Shown: positions 20,128-30,414 of the stretch, in pieces
How the letters are laid out: each line of letters opens with the position of its first letter
Numbering within the stretch: position 1 is the stretch's first letter
DNA from: Limnohabitans sp. MORI2
Lineage (GTDB): Bacteria; Pseudomonadota; Gammaproteobacteria; Burkholderiales; Burkholderiaceae_C
NCBI RefSeq assembly: GCF_027925025.1
Contig: NZ_AP027058.1
Span: forward strand, 1,550,001 to 1,614,000
DNA length: 64,000 nt
Direction of reading: 5' to 3'
Notes under the pieces: model-generated
The model's database searches: none
Told to the model about the DNA's origin: nothing
What the model saw: only the letters and a program-made list of their open reading frames with translations
Made by a program: the position numbers and the translations under genes

Positions 20128-21291
20128 TTATTTCGCCTCCATCAATTTGATGAAGCGGTCAAAGAGGTAAGCAATGTCGTGTGGACCGGGCGATGCTTCG
20201 GGGTGACCTTGGAAGCAAAACGCGGGCTTGTCGGTACGGGCCAAGCCCTGCAACGTGCCGTCAAACAAAGACACGTGCGTGGCACGCAAGTTGGCTGGCA
20301 ATGATTTTTCGTCCACCGCAAAACCGTGGTTTTGGCTGGTGATAGAGACACGACCTGAGTCGAGGTCTTTCACGGGATGGTTGGCACCGTGGTGGCCAAA
20401 CTTCATCTTGAAGGTTTTGGCACCGCTGGCCAAAGCCATGATTTGGTGACCCAAGCAAATGCCGAATGTGGGAATGCCGGTTTCGATCAACTCAGCAGCC
20501 GCAGCAATCGCGTAGTCACAAGGCTGAGGGTCGCCAGGGCCGTTAGATAAGAAGATGCCATCGGGGTTGTGCTTGAGCACTTCAGCCGCAGGCGTCTTCG
20601 CAGGCACCACGGTCACTTTGCAACCGCGCTGGGCCAACATGCGCAAGATGTTTTTCTTCACGCCAAAGTCGTAAGCGACCACATGGAACTTAGGTGCAGT
20701 CAAGTTGCCGTAGCCTTCGCCCAAGGTCCACTCGGTCTGTGTCCACTCATACGACTTGGACACAGTGACTTTTTGGGCCAAATCTAGGCCCGCCATATTG
20801 GGGGCGCCTTTGGCGGCAGCCACCGCTTGGTCGATCACGGCTTGTGTGACTTCTTGCCCTTTGGCTAAGCCGACGATCGCGCCGTTTTGCGCGCCCTTGG
20901 TACGCAAGATGCGAGTGAGTTGACGGGTGTCGATGTTGGCAATCGCAACCGTGCCTGCATCGGTCAAGTAGGCCGACAAGGTTTGGTTCGAGCGGAAGTT
21001 GCTTGCGACCAAAGGCAGGTCTTTGATGATCAAGCCAGCGGCATGGACTTTGTCAGCTTCGATGTCTTCCACGTTGACGCCGTAGTTACCGATATGCGGG
21101 TACGTCAAGGTGACGATCTGCTGGCAGTAGCTGGGGTCAGTGAGGATTTCCTGGTAGCCGGTGAGTGAGGTGTTGAACACCACTTCGCCGACGGTAGAGC
21201 CTGATGCTCCGATCGAGTTGCCGATAAAGACCGTGCCGTCTGCGAGCGCCAAGATGGCGGGCGGGAAGGTTCCCTGAAGAGACAAAAGCAC
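20128..21291 (-). CDS. carA: Carbamoyl-phosphate synthase small subunit
   Basis: Glutamine amidotransferase subunit supplying ammonia to CarB. The 387-residue product has the N-terminal CPSase_sm domain (about 10-140, [30 protein letters not shown]) and the class I GATase domain with the catalytic Cys in FGICLGHQ and His/Glu in [12 protein letters not shown]. The start is GTG 21291, preceded by GGAG. Upstream lies a promoter and a leader of about 120 bases with long-range pairing, described separately. Confidence 0.97.
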   Translation of the reverse strand: MLLSLQGTFPPAILALADGTVFIGNSIGASGSTVGEVVFNTSLTGYQEILTDPSYCQQIVTLTYPHIGNYGVNVEDIEADKVHAAGLIIKDLPLVASNFRSNQTLSAYLTDAGTVAIANIDTRQLTRILRTKGAQNGAIVGLAKGQEVTQAVIDQAVAAAKGAPNMAGLDLAQKVTVSKSYEWTQTEWTLGEGYGNLTAPKFHVVAYDFGVKKNILRMLAQRGCKVTVVPAKTPAAEVLKHNPDGIFLSNGPGDPQPCDYAIAAAAELIETGIPTFGICLGHQIMALASGAKTFKMKFGHHGANHPVKDLDSGRVSITSQNHGFAVDEKSLPANLRATHVSLFDGTLQGLARTDKPAFCFQGHPEASPGPHDIAYLFDRFIKLMEAK

Positions 21292-21411
21292 TGGGTTCTC
21301 CGGAATAGTTCGGGTACGCCTCAGCGCTTACCAGAGAACGTGTCTCTTGGGCTGCTTTGTTCGAGGAATTTGCCTAGGTTTGAGCTGTGGCGTACGGGTT
21401 GATGCGGGAAA
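21292..21411 (-). promoter_or_regulatory. Structured untranslated leader of carAB (candidate cis-regulatory RNA)
   Basis: Between the probable promoter and the carA GTG the minus strand holds about 120 bases. Two distant segments, 21314-21325 and 21384-21395, pair in 11 of 12 positions and enclose an inner hairpin (21331-21337 with 21343-21350, 5-base loop). The segment contains no ATG, GTG or TTG on this strand before the carA start, so classical leader-peptide attenuation is unlikely. Regulation by pyrimidines, arginine or an RNA ligand is inference from position. Confidence 0.5.
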
Positions 21412-21418
21412 GCCTCTC

Positions 21419-21424
21419 ATTATA
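21419..21424 (-). promoter_or_regulatory. -10 element of the carAB promoter
   Basis: Perfect TATAAT on the minus strand between the rRNA methyltransferase stop and carA. At 17 bases upstream only a weak -35 (TTCGGG) is found; TTGATT lies 21 bases upstream. A weak -35 with a consensus -10 suggests a regulated or activator-assisted promoter. Confidence 0.6.
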
Positions 21425-21461
21425 TCCGAGGCACTGGTTTTCCCGAATCAAAGTAGGCGAA

Positions 21462-22238
21462 TTAAGCCAAATGACAGGTGGCGCTGGCGTGTAAGCAAAT
21501 AGCAGCAGCCGAGGCCACATTGAGCGACTCTTCTCCGCCTGGTTGGGCAATGCGTACATGAACAGCCGCACGCTCGGCCAAGGCGGGCGACACGCCCTGC
21601 CCTTCATGCCCCATCAGCCAAGCGCAGGGCATGGGCAGCTTAGCTTCGGCCAGCAAGGTGTGCAAAAACGGACCTTGGTGCGAGCTGGTGGCGACCCAAG
21701 GCATGTCCAAGGCATTCAAATCGTCGACGCTCAGACCTTCGACCAAATGAAGCCCGAAATGTGCGCCCATACCAGCTCGCAAGACTTTGGGTGACCACAA
21801 AGCTGCTGCCCCTTTGATCGCCAACACTTGCTTAAAGCCAAAGGCAGAAGCACTTCGCAAAATCGAGCCCACATTCCCTGCATCCTGCACACGATCTAGT
21901 ACGACCGTTGGTGTGGTGGCTTGAACTTCTTGGGATGCCGGCGCCTTCAACACAAATCCCATCTTGGCGGGAGACTCAAGGCTGCTGATTTCGGCAAACA
22001 GCGCGTCGGGCAACACGGTGTTGCGCTCAGCTGCTTGCGTCCACTCACGCGGCGCATTGGCCCACAGCGATTCAGCAAACACCGCATGCTCAGGCTTGAC
22101 GCCACGCGTGAGTGCAGCACGGCACAGATGATCGCCCTCAAGCCACACGCGTCCCAGTTTGCGATAGGCCGTGCTGTCTTGCGACAAACGGCGCAGGTCT
22201 TTGACCAAGGGGTTGTCACGCGAGGTGATCAAGTTCAT
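21462..22238 (-). CDS. TrmH/SpoU family RNA 2'-O-methyltransferase
   Basis: A 258-residue SPOUT-class methyltransferase. An N-terminal substrate-binding domain ([17 protein letters not shown]) precedes the trefoil-knot catalytic domain with [19 protein letters not shown] (motif 1, Asn and Arg), [11 protein letters not shown] (motif 2) and [14 protein letters not shown] (motif 3). The RNA target (RlmB-like 23S G2251, or another site) cannot be decided. Start ATG 22238 overlaps the rnhB stop by 4 bases; a longer frame exists but enters rnhB. It ends the long envelope operon before the carAB promoter. Confidence 0.9.
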   Translation of the reverse strand: MNLITSRDNPLVKDLRRLSQDSTAYRKLGRVWLEGDHLCRAALTRGVKPEHAVFAESLWANAPREWTQAAERNTVLPDALFAEISSLESPAKMGFVLKAPASQEVQATTPTVVLDRVQDAGNVGSILRSASAFGFKQVLAIKGAAALWSPKVLRAGMGAHFGLHLVEGLSVDDLNALDMPWVATSSHQGPFLHTLLAEAKLPMPCAWLMGHEGQGVSPALAERAAVHVRIAQPGGEESLNVASAAAICLHASATCHLA

Positions 22239-22852
22239 TTCAACACCTCGGTCACAGGAGAAAACGATTTGCGGTGCCAAGGCGTAGCGCCGTGCTTTTT
22301 GAGGGCTTGCAAGTGCGCCGCGGTGCCATAGCCCTTGTGGCCATCAAAACCGTATTGCGGATACTGCGCATGCAACTCTTGGCACCAACGGTCACGGTGG
22401 ACTTTAGCCAAGATGGACGCTGCTGAAATGGCTTGCACCTTGCTGTCGCCTTTGACTATGGCTTCGGCCAACACATCCAAGACGGGCAAGCGGTTGCCAT
22501 CGACCAGCACCTTGGTGGGTTTCAGGCGCAAGCCTTCTACGGCGCGACGCATGGCCAACATGGTGGCTTGCAAAATATTGAGCTCGTCAATTTCTTCCAC
22601 CGTCGCTTCAGCGATGGAACAGCACAAAGCCTTGGCGCGAATCTCGTCGTACAAACGCTCGCGCTTCAAGGCGGTGAGTTTTTTGGAGTCGGCCAAGCCC
22701 GCAATGGGGTTCAAGTCATCCAAGATCACGGCAGCGGCCACTACAGGCCCCGCCAGCGGCCCACGGCCAGCCTCATCCACCCCGGCGATTAAGCCTGGGG
22801 CGTCCCAAATGAGCGCGGCTTGCTCAGCGCGCAAGAACTTTTTCGATCGCAT
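22235..22852 (-). CDS. rnhB: Ribonuclease HII
   Basis: Endonuclease that removes ribonucleotides from DNA and RNA-DNA hybrids. The 205-residue product shows the catalytic acidic pair in [29 protein letters not shown], the third Asp in KVLVDGN and [14 protein letters not shown] near the C terminus. ATG 22852 overlaps the lpxB end by 29 bases; the frame runs further upstream inside lpxB but without family similarity. The lpxB-rnhB-methyltransferase order is standard for Burkholderiales. Confidence 0.95.
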   Translation of the reverse strand: MRSKKFLRAEQAALIWDAPGLIAGVDEAGRGPLAGPVVAAAVILDDLNPIAGLADSKKLTALKRERLYDEIRAKALCCSIAEATVEEIDELNILQATMLAMRRAVEGLRLKPTKVLVDGNRLPVLDVLAEAIVKGDSKVQAISAASILAKVHRDRWCQELHAQYPQYGFDGHKGYGTAAHLQALKKHGATPWHRKSFSPVTEVLK

Positions 22853-23966
22853 GAGCCGCCAGTGCGGGTGTGTCGCGGCGCAGCGTATCGTGCAGCGCGG
22901 CAAAGCGTTGTTGAACAGCGGCCGCTGCCGCAGGGTTGTGTAGCCATTGCAACACCTCTTGTGCCAGTGCGTCGGGCGTAGCAGCGTCTTGCAACAACTC
23001 AGGCACAACAAAGTCTTGGCACAAGATATTGGGCAAACCGACCCAAGGTTGAAGCTTTTTACGGCGCATGATTTGCCAGCTCAGCCAGTTCATGTTGTAG
23101 GCAATCACCATGGGACGCTTGAACAACGCGGCTTCGAGTGTGGCCGTGCCACTGGCAATGAGTGTGACATCACAGGCTGCCAAGGCCGCATGAGATTGAC
23201 CATCAAGGATTAAGAGATTGGGCACCTCGCCCACTCCTTTGACGATGGTCTCGATACGCGCGCGCAAAGCAGGCATGGCGGGCAACACAAAGTGCATGCC
23301 TGGTTGTTGCTTAGCCATTCGTTGCGCTGCTTGTAAAAAGCGCTTCGCCAAATACTCAATTTCAGAGCTGCGGCTACCTGGTAGTAACGCCACCACCGTC
23401 GCGTCTTGCGGCAAGCCTAGTGCAGTCCGAGCAGCTGCACGATCAGGCACATCGGGAATGTTTTTGGCTAAAGGGTGCCCCACATACGTGGCATCAATCC
23501 CATGCTGCGCGAGCAAGTCGGTTTCAAACGGGAAGATGCACAACACGTGGTCGACGCTTTGGCGAATCTTCTCGACACGGTCTGCGCGCCATGCCCAAAT
23601 GGAAGGACACACAAAGTGAATCGTTGGAATACCTTGTGCTTTGAGGTCGCGCTCTAAATCAAGGTTGAAGTCGGGTGCATCCACACCAATGAAAGCGCTG
23701 GGTGGATGAGCCAGCAAGCGTTCGCGCAGCTGGTTGCGAATGCCCACAATTTCTAGGTAATGGCGCAGCACTTCGACATAGCCACGCACGGCGAGTTTTT
23801 CGTAAGGCCACTGCGCTTGGAAACCCTGCTCAGCCATACGCTGACCGCCAATGCCTGAACTATGCATGGCAGGCCACTTCTCACGCATACCGCCAAGCAA
23901 CAGAGCCGCCAGCAAATCGCCCGAGGCCTCGCCTGCGACGAGCGAGAAAGACAGGCCCTCAGCCAT
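22824..23966 (-). CDS. lpxB: Lipid-A-disaccharide synthase
   Basis: Glycosyltransferase (GT19) condensing UDP-2,3-diacylglucosamine with lipid X to form the lipid A disaccharide at the inner membrane. The 380-residue product has the N-terminal [14 protein letters not shown] motif, [12 protein letters not shown], the IWAWR segment and the C-terminal donor-binding [19 protein letters not shown]. It follows lpxA by 5 bases in the lpxD-fabZ-lpxA-lpxB cluster. Confidence 0.97.
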   Translation of the reverse strand: MAEGLSFSLVAGEASGDLLAALLLGGMREKWPAMHSSGIGGQRMAEQGFQAQWPYEKLAVRGYVEVLRHYLEIVGIRNQLRERLLAHPPSAFIGVDAPDFNLDLERDLKAQGIPTIHFVCPSIWAWRADRVEKIRQSVDHVLCIFPFETDLLAQHGIDATYVGHPLAKNIPDVPDRAAARTALGLPQDATVVALLPGSRSSEIEYLAKRFLQAAQRMAKQQPGMHFVLPAMPALRARIETIVKGVGEVPNLLILDGQSHAALAACDVTLIASGTATLEAALFKRPMVIAYNMNWLSWQIMRRKKLQPWVGLPNILCQDFVVPELLQDAATPDALAQEVLQWLHNPAAAAAVQQRFAALHDTLRRDTPALAAHAIEKVLAR

Positions 23967-23971
23967 GAGTT

Positions 23972-24766
23972 TTAGCGAATGATGCCGCGTTGCGGCGATG
24001 TAGTGTTCAAGAAGTCCAGCATCATGGCCACATCGGGCGCAGCCTCTGGTTTTTCTTGGGTCAAAGCGGCAATGCGCTCTTTGGCATGCTCTAAGGTCAA
24101 GTCATCGCGATACAAGGCTTTGTGCATGCCTTTGACCGCGCTGATTCGTTCGGCTGAAAAACCGCGACGACGCAAGCCTTCAAAGTTCATCGAACGAGGC
24201 TCAGCAGGTTGTCCTTGGCACATCACAAATGGAGGTACATCGGCAAACAACAACGAATGCATGGCCGAGAAGCTGTGTGCACCAATGCGCACGAACTGAT
24301 GCACCACGGTGAAGCCACCCAAAATCACCCAGTCGCCCACATGCACATGACCAGCCAACTGCGCGCTATTAGCGAAGATGGTGTGGTTGCCCACGATGCA
24401 ATCGTGTGCCAAATGCACATAAGCCATGATCCAGTTGTCGTTACCCACTTTGGTCACGCCCGCATCGCCGGGTGAGCCAATGTTGAACGTGCAAAACTCA
24501 CGAATGGTGTTGCGGTCACCGATGATCAATTCGCAAGGCTCGCCCGCGTACTTCTTGTCTTGCGGAATAGCGCCCAATGAGTTGAATTGGAAAATTCGGT
24601 TGTCATTGCCAATCGTGGTGTGGCCCTCAATGACGCAATGCGGACCAACGGTCGTGCCTGCGCCGATGCGAACGTTCGGGCCAATGATGGTGTAAGGCCC
24701 CACCTGCACCGAACTGTCAAGCTCGGCCTTGGGGTCCACAATGGCGGTGGCGTGAATGAGGCTCAT
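23972..24766 (-). CDS. lpxA: UDP-N-acetylglucosamine acyltransferase
   Basis: First enzyme of lipid A synthesis, transferring a 3-hydroxyacyl chain from acyl-ACP to UDP-GlcNAc. The 264-residue product is a left-handed beta-helix of hexapeptide repeats (about 1-190) with the catalytic His in [10 protein letters not shown] (near 125) and a helical C-terminal domain from GLRRRGFS onward. It lies 15 bases after fabZ. Confidence 0.97.
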   Translation of the reverse strand: MSLIHATAIVDPKAELDSSVQVGPYTIIGPNVRIGAGTTVGPHCVIEGHTTIGNDNRIFQFNSLGAIPQDKKYAGEPCELIIGDRNTIREFCTFNIGSPGDAGVTKVGNDNWIMAYVHLAHDCIVGNHTIFANSAQLAGHVHVGDWVILGGFTVVHQFVRIGAHSFSAMHSLLFADVPPFVMCQGQPAEPRSMNFEGLRRRGFSAERISAVKGMHKALYRDDLTLEHAKERIAALTQEKPEAAPDVAMMLDFLNTTSPQRGIIR

Positions 24767-24781
24767 CTTTGGGTTGGCGTG

Positions 24782-25225
24782 TTAAGCGATAGAACGCATG
24801 GTGCACATCAAATCAGCTTCGGTGGCTACCACATCACCCACTTTGGCACGTGCTTTGAATTTAAAGATGCCAGCTTTCATACGCTCCAGCTCCACTTCAA
24901 GCGTGAGCTGATCACCTGGCTCGACGGGGCGCTTGAAACGCGCACCATCGATACCCGCGAAGTAATACACAGTTTTGTCATCAGGTGCAGCACCCAAGGT
25001 GTCAAATGCCAACAAGGCTGCGGCTTGAGCCAAGGCTTCCAAAATCAACACACCAGGCATGACGGGGTGATGCGGAAAGTGGCCACCGAAGAACGGCTCG
25101 TTCATGGTCACATTTTTGAGCGCCTTGATGCTCTTGCCTTTATCAATTTCGGTTACGCGATCTACCAACAAAAATGGGTAGCGATGTGGCAACTGCTTCA
25201 AGATTTGGTGAATATCCATGCTCAT
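24782..25225 (-). CDS. fabZ: 3-hydroxyacyl-[acyl-carrier-protein] dehydratase FabZ
   Basis: Hot-dog fold dehydratase of fatty acid elongation, which also balances 3-hydroxyacyl-ACP supply to LpxA and LpxD. The 147-residue product contains [11 protein letters not shown] and the active-site segment [20 protein letters not shown] with catalytic His and Glu. ATG 25225 overlaps the lpxD stop (ATGA); ATG 25219 is an alternative. Confidence 0.97.
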   Translation of the reverse strand: MSMDIHQILKQLPHRYPFLLVDRVTEIDKGKSIKALKNVTMNEPFFGGHFPHHPVMPGVLILEALAQAAALLAFDTLGAAPDDKTVYYFAGIDGARFKRPVEPGDQLTLEVELERMKAGIFKFKARAKVGDVVATEADLMCTMRSIA

Positions 25226-26205
25226 TTTTTTTGACTTTCAAAAGCTGATTCAAGAGATTTGATACGGTCGCGCAAGCGATGCAATTGGCGTAGCGTAGCG
25301 GCGTTTTTCTCCCACGCAGCATTGTCGTCGATTGGGAACACACCGCTGTACTGGCCAGGCTGACGAATGGAGCGCATGACCACCGAAGCTGCCGAGATGT
25401 GAACACCATCGGCCAATTGCAAATGCCCCAATACAACCGCGCCGCCACCCACCGTGCAATTGGCACCGATGCGTGCACTGCCTGCCACGCCAGCACAACC
25501 GGCCATGGCCGTATTGGCTCCGACATGGACGTTGTGACCAATTTGCACCAAGTTGTCTAGCTTGACACCGTCTTCAATGATGGTGTCGTCCAAAGCACCG
25601 CGATCAATACAGGTGTTCGCACCAACTTCTACATCGTTACCAATGCGCACGGCACCGAGTTGCTCAATCTTTTCCCAACGCCCTTCGAACAAAGCGAAAC
25701 CAAATCCGTCAGCGCCAATGACCACGCCTGCGTGCACGATGCAACGCTCACCGATGCGGCAATCTTCGCCCACGGTGACGCCTGATTTCAACCATGTGTT
25801 CGCGCCAATATGCGCGCCGCGCTCGACCACACACAGAGGACCAATGCGCGCACTGGCATCTACATGGGCTTGAGGGTGAATCACCGCACTCGGGTGAACT
25901 AATGGGTCATTAGCCACACGTGTGTGTTGACGCCAAAGCTGAGTCAATCGTGCAAAGTAGTGATAGGGATTGTCCGCCACGATCAAGGCCGTCGAAACTT
26001 CTGCAGTTTCGGCAACTGACGGCGACACAATGACACAGCCTGCTTGCGTCGTAGCAAGCTGAGATTGGTATTTGGGGTTGCTTAGAAAACTGAGCGCGTC
26101 GATTTGAGCGGTGTCAAGCGGCGCAAGCTTTTGAATCAGGTGTTGGGGGTCACCAATGAGGCGACCACCCAAACTTTCAACGATCTGGCCGAGACGCAGT
26201 GCCAC
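25222..26205 (-). CDS. lpxD: UDP-3-O-(3-hydroxymyristoyl)glucosamine N-acyltransferase
   Basis: Third step of lipid A synthesis, adding the N-linked 3-hydroxyacyl chain. The 327-residue product has an N-terminal uridine-binding domain (about 1-100), the left-handed beta-helix of hexapeptide repeats (about 105-270) with the catalytic His in [10 protein letters not shown], and a C-terminal helix. GTG start at 26205, 6 bases after the skp stop. Confidence 0.97.
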   Translation of the reverse strand: MALRLGQIVESLGGRLIGDPQHLIQKLAPLDTAQIDALSFLSNPKYQSQLATTQAGCVIVSPSVAETAEVSTALIVADNPYHYFARLTQLWRQHTRVANDPLVHPSAVIHPQAHVDASARIGPLCVVERGAHIGANTWLKSGVTVGEDCRIGERCIVHAGVVIGADGFGFALFEGRWEKIEQLGAVRIGNDVEVGANTCIDRGALDDTIIEDGVKLDNLVQIGHNVHVGANTAMAGCAGVAGSARIGANCTVGGGAVVLGHLQLADGVHISAASVVMRSIRQPGQYSGVFPIDDNAAWEKNAATLRQLHRLRDRIKSLESAFESQKK

Positions 26206-26211
26206 GGCAGA

Positions 26212-26718
26212 TTATTTAGCGGCGTTGATGACCTTCAGCACTTTGTCGGTGATGTCGTGCTTGGGGTTGATGTACACAGCTTCTTGCAACACCAGGTCAT
26301 ATTTTTCAGTTTCAGCCACTTGCTTGATCACACGATTGGCACGTTCGAGCACTTGCTGGAATTCTTCGTTTTTGCGGGCATTGAGCTCTTCTTGAAACTC
26401 ACGGCGTTTGCGTTGGAAGTCACGGTCTTGCTCACCCAACTGCTTTTGACGCGTCATGCGTTGTGACTCAGACAACGTAGGCGCATCACGCTCAAATTTC
26501 TCAACCGCTGATTTCAAAGACTTCTCTGCATCAATCAGCTCTTTTTCACGTTTGGAAAACTCTTGCTCAAGCTTGGCTTGCGCTTGTTTGGCTGTATTTG
26601 ATTCTTTAAAAATACGATCTGTATTGATAAAGCCAATGCGGATTTCCTCAGCTTGCGCATGCACCGCCGCCAAGCTCAGTAAAACAGCCAAGGAAATTTG
26701 ACGAATCAGCGTAGTCAT
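26212..26718 (-). CDS. skp: Periplasmic OmpH/Skp family chaperone
   Basis: Periplasmic chaperone that carries unfolded outer-membrane proteins toward the BAM complex. The 168-residue precursor has a signal peptide (about 1-23, ending HAQA before EEIRIGFINTDRIF) and a long charged helical hairpin rich in Lys, Glu and Gln (about 35-140), as in the jellyfish-shaped Skp trimer. Its ATG overlaps the bamA stop by one base (TGATG), so translation is coupled with the BAM core gene. Confidence 0.93.
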   Translation of the reverse strand: MTTLIRQISLAVLLSLAAVHAQAEEIRIGFINTDRIFKESNTAKQAQAKLEQEFSKREKELIDAEKSLKSAVEKFERDAPTLSESQRMTRQKQLGEQDRDFQRKRREFQEELNARKNEEFQQVLERANRVIKQVAETEKYDLVLQEAVYINPKHDITDKVLKVINAAK

Positions 26719-29018
26719 CAGAAAGACGTCCCAATTTGGAATTGCAATTGTTGAATTCTATCGCCTGGGAACGAACGAATCGGACGTGCCCACGCAAAAC
26801 GTAATGGTCCCATCGGAGAGACCCAGCTCAGACCAGCGCCATATGAGCTACGCAACTGGCTGACCTCAATTTTTTGGAACTCACCAAAAACATTACCCAC
26901 ATCGTAAAAACCATACAAACGCAGTGTTCGATCGTTGCCAGCTCCTGGGAATGGCATCAAAAACTCTGTATTCAATGTCACCTTCTTCGCACCACCGATC
27001 ACTGGACCAGTCACATCGCGTGGACCTAGAGTACCTTGCTCGAAACCGCGCACAGAACCCAGACCACCAGAGTAGTAGTTCTTATAGAAAGGCAGGGTTT
27101 GCCCATTCAAGCCCTTGCCCAGACCCAAATCGGCATTAAAAGCAAATGTGTACTGCTTGGTCAGCGGTAAATATTGCTGATACTGTCCGCCCAGCTTGGC
27201 GTATCGCGCATCACCAAAAGTGCCAACTTCTGAGTTAAGTCGAATGAACTTCCCATTGTTTGGGTTGAGATAACTGTCACGACTATCGCGCGCCCAGCCC
27301 GCTGTAATGGGTAAGTTCTGCGCGATGCAACCAAACTGTTGGCACAGCTCGGCATGAACACCCAGCATATTTGTACCAGGCACAAGCTCTGTCCGCTCCG
27401 CAGCAGCCCCAACAAACACTCGGTCGAGTTCACTGAAAGGAATACCGAAGCGCAAGCCTAGACCCGAAGTAATCAATCTGTAGTTACCGCCTTGGGTGAG
27501 GTATGGCTTGCTAGATCGGTGATACAGCTCATAGGTACGCGACACACCATCCTCTGTGAAGTATGGATCTGTCGTATTCAGAATGTAGTATTGATTAAAT
27601 TTACTGGTGCTGATCTGCAGTCCAAGGTTGTGACCTGAACCAAATACGTTGTCTTGCTGAACGCCAAAAGACAACGTCATTTTTTCAGCACTTGAAAAAC
27701 CCGCGCCCAAAGTCAACATGCCCGTTGGCTTCTCAACCACATTGACATTCAAATCCACCTGATCTTGTGTCGATGGCACTTCTTGCGTGTCAATTTCGAC
27801 GTCTTTGAAGTAACCCAGGCGATTGATACGGTCGCGTGACAAACGGATTTTCTCACCGTCATACCAAGATGCCTCTGTTTGACGGAATTCACGACGTACG
27901 ATTTGGTCACGCGTGCGGTTGTTGCCCACAATATTGATGCGTCGCACATAAGCCCTGCGAGCAGGATCTGCAACCAACACCAACTTCACACGGTTGGTGG
28001 CACGGTCAATTTCCGGACGAACATCTGTACGCGCAAAAGCAAAACCGAAATTACCAAAATACTCATTGAAGGCCTTGGTGGTGCGAGCAACCTCATCGGC
28101 GTTGTATGCCTTGCCTGCTTGGATTTCAATGAGCGACTTGAACTCATCGTCTTTGCCCAAGTAGTAGCCTTCCATCGCCACCTCAGAGACCACAAAACGG
28201 TCACCTTCTGTCACGTTGATGGTGATGCTGATGTCTTGTTTATTTGGAGAAATTGCCACTTGGGTGGAATCAATGCGAAATTCCAAGTAACCACGGGCCA
28301 GATACCAAGCACGTAATGTTTCTAAATCAGCGTTGAGTTTGGTGCGCGAATAACGGTCTGATTTGGTGTACCAACTCAGCCAGTTGCCTGTACCTTGATC
28401 AAACTGATCCAACAACTTGGACTCATCAAATGCCTTGGCACCCACCACGCGCATTTCTTTGATCTTGGCCAAATCGCCTTCGATCACGGTGAACGACAAA
28501 TTCACGCGATTGCGTTCTGCCGGTGTGATGGTGGTGATGATTTCCGCACCGTACAAACTGCGGTTCACATACTGACGCTTGAGCTCTTGCTCAGCGCGGT
28601 CTGCTAAGGCCTTATCAAAGGGACGCCCCTCCGTCAAACCAATATCTTTGAGCGCTTTTTTCAATGTATCTTTGTCGAATTCTTTGGTCCCAATGAATTC
28701 AACAGAGGCAATATTAGGACGCTCCTCCACAATCACCACCAGCACATCGCCGTTGACTTCGATTCGAATATCTTTGAAAAGTCCAAGCGCAAATAAACTC
28801 CGAATGGCCGCTGCACCTTTCTCATCGGTGTATTGATCTCCCACGCGAAATGGCACGGAGGCAAAAACAGTACCCGGCTCGACACGCTGCAAACCTTCCA
28901 CACGAATATCGCGCACCATGAAAGGGTTTGCGGCGAGCGCATTGAGCGCCATCAAGGCTCCTGCGAAAAATGCAGTTGTCTGGGCCAAAGTGGTGCGACG
29001 AAATTCTGGAAATTGCAT
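26718..29018 (-). CDS. bamA: Outer membrane protein assembly factor BamA
   Basis: Essential Omp85 protein that inserts beta-barrels into the outer membrane. The 766-residue precursor has an N-terminal signal peptide (cleavage probably after ALAA, about residue 30), five POTRA domains (about 32-430) and a 16-strand barrel. Within the barrel GSVRGFEQGTLGPRD carries the VRGF motif of loop 6, and the C terminus ends in Phe (QIGTSF) as expected for the recognition signal. It lies between rseP and skp. Confidence 0.97.
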   Translation of the reverse strand: MQFPEFRRTTLAQTTAFFAGALMALNALAANPFMVRDIRVEGLQRVEPGTVFASVPFRVGDQYTDEKGAAAIRSLFALGLFKDIRIEVNGDVLVVIVEERPNIASVEFIGTKEFDKDTLKKALKDIGLTEGRPFDKALADRAEQELKRQYVNRSLYGAEIITTITPAERNRVNLSFTVIEGDLAKIKEMRVVGAKAFDESKLLDQFDQGTGNWLSWYTKSDRYSRTKLNADLETLRAWYLARGYLEFRIDSTQVAISPNKQDISITINVTEGDRFVVSEVAMEGYYLGKDDEFKSLIEIQAGKAYNADEVARTTKAFNEYFGNFGFAFARTDVRPEIDRATNRVKLVLVADPARRAYVRRINIVGNNRTRDQIVRREFRQTEASWYDGEKIRLSRDRINRLGYFKDVEIDTQEVPSTQDQVDLNVNVVEKPTGMLTLGAGFSSAEKMTLSFGVQQDNVFGSGHNLGLQISTSKFNQYYILNTTDPYFTEDGVSRTYELYHRSSKPYLTQGGNYRLITSGLGLRFGIPFSELDRVFVGAAAERTELVPGTNMLGVHAELCQQFGCIAQNLPITAGWARDSRDSYLNPNNGKFIRLNSEVGTFGDARYAKLGGQYQQYLPLTKQYTFAFNADLGLGKGLNGQTLPFYKNYYSGGLGSVRGFEQGTLGPRDVTGPVIGGAKKVTLNTEFLMPFPGAGNDRTLRLYGFYDVGNVFGEFQKIEVSQLRSSYGAGLSWVSPMGPLRFAWARPIRSFPGDRIQQLQFQIGTSF

Positions 29019-29040
29019 AGTCTTGTGTATGTTCAGGTGG

Positions 29041-30411
29041 CTATAAAAGCCAGCCTAGGCGAACCATGTCGTTAAAAAGAGAAAAAACCATCAAAGTCAC
29101 AAGGACCACCAGACCCACGCGCTGCAAGGCATCAAGCCAATCAGGTGAGGGAGGATGGCCTGTGCAGGCCTCATAAAGATAATACAACAGGTGCCCACCA
29201 TCGAGCACAGGCAGTGGCAGCAGGTTAAACACGCCCAAGCTGATGCTAACCAGAGCCAAATAGCCCAAAAAAGCGCTCATACCAAGGTTAGCCGATCGCC
29301 CCGCGTAATCGGCCATAGTTAGCGGCCCGCTTAAGTTGTCCAACGAGGCTTGGCCTGTGATTAAACGGCCTAACATCTCAAGCGTCATGGTGATAACTTG
29401 TCTCGTCTGCGAGAGTGCACGAGAGATGCTGTCAAACGCATCTGACTGAACCCAGACCTGAGCGGGGGGCTCACCGACTTGCGCACCGATTCGCCCGAAA
29501 TGCTGAGAGCCCTCGAAAACGCGCTCAGGACGCACATTCAGGGTGAGGTATCGCCCACCACGTGCAATCTCCCACATCTGCCAAGGTGGCTCTTCCTCTG
29601 AACCACTCTGACGCACGATGGACCGCAAAGCATAGGCATCAATAACTACTTTTCCATCAATGCGCAACACCTCGTCGCCATGTTGCAAACCTGCTTTTTG
29701 AGCGGGTGAATGAGGTTGAATTTCACCCACCAGGGCTCGACTCCATGCCACGGTCAAACCCCGAGCTTGCCATGCATTCGCTTCCTTTGTGATCACACCA
29801 GAGGGCAACTCTGGCAAATGCAACACGTGCGGTGTTTGCTTGCCCAGAGATTTCACCTCTAAGTAAACCGCAGACTCTGCCTGCTGCAACAACTGCCAAC
29901 GCATGTTCTCCAAAGAGGTCACTTCGTCCAAATCATCCGCATGCGTTCCCAATCGCAACACAGTGTCACCACTTTGTAAACCGGCGATATCAGCCACAGA
30001 CCCCACGACCGGCGCCGCTAAGGTGGCTGACGTTTGGTATTGACCGATACCAAACATCGCGGCATACAAACACACTGCCAAAAGCAAATTAGCCAAAGGT
30101 CCGGCTAGGACAATAGATGCCCTCGCCCATAAGGGCTGACGATTGAAAGCCATGGGCAAATCTTTGGCTGCCACTTCGCCCTCGTTCTCATCTAGCATCT
30201 TCACGAACCCACCCAAGGGTATCCAGCCAATACAAAACTCCGTCTCTTGCCCTAGATGTGAGCGACGAGATTTCCAGCGCAACAATGGCTTGCCAAATCC
30301 AATGGAGAAGGTCAACACCTTGACACCACAAGCAACCGCGACACGGTAATGCCCCCACTCATGCACCGTGATGAGTACTCCTAACGCCAGCAAGAATGTA
30401 AGCAGCGTCAT
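29041..30411 (-). CDS. rseP: Site-2 metalloprotease RseP
   Basis: Intramembrane zinc protease which in E. coli cleaves the anti-sigma factor RseA and remnant signal peptides. The 456-residue product has the zinc site HEWGH (residues 17-21) in the first membrane segment, two PDZ domains in the periplasmic part (about 120-310) and the second active-site segment NLLPLPVLDGGHLLYY near 400. It starts 3 bases after the dxr stop. Confidence 0.95.
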   Translation of the reverse strand: MTLLTFLLALGVLITVHEWGHYRVAVACGVKVLTFSIGFGKPLLRWKSRRSHLGQETEFCIGWIPLGGFVKMLDENEGEVAAKDLPMAFNRQPLWARASIVLAGPLANLLLAVCLYAAMFGIGQYQTSATLAAPVVGSVADIAGLQSGDTVLRLGTHADDLDEVTSLENMRWQLLQQAESAVYLEVKSLGKQTPHVLHLPELPSGVITKEANAWQARGLTVAWSRALVGEIQPHSPAQKAGLQHGDEVLRIDGKVVIDAYALRSIVRQSGSEEEPPWQMWEIARGGRYLTLNVRPERVFEGSQHFGRIGAQVGEPPAQVWVQSDAFDSISRALSQTRQVITMTLEMLGRLITGQASLDNLSGPLTMADYAGRSANLGMSAFLGYLALVSISLGVFNLLPLPVLDGGHLLYYLYEACTGHPPSPDWLDALQRVGLVVLVTLMVFSLFNDMVRLGWLL

Positions 30412-30414
30412 GAA

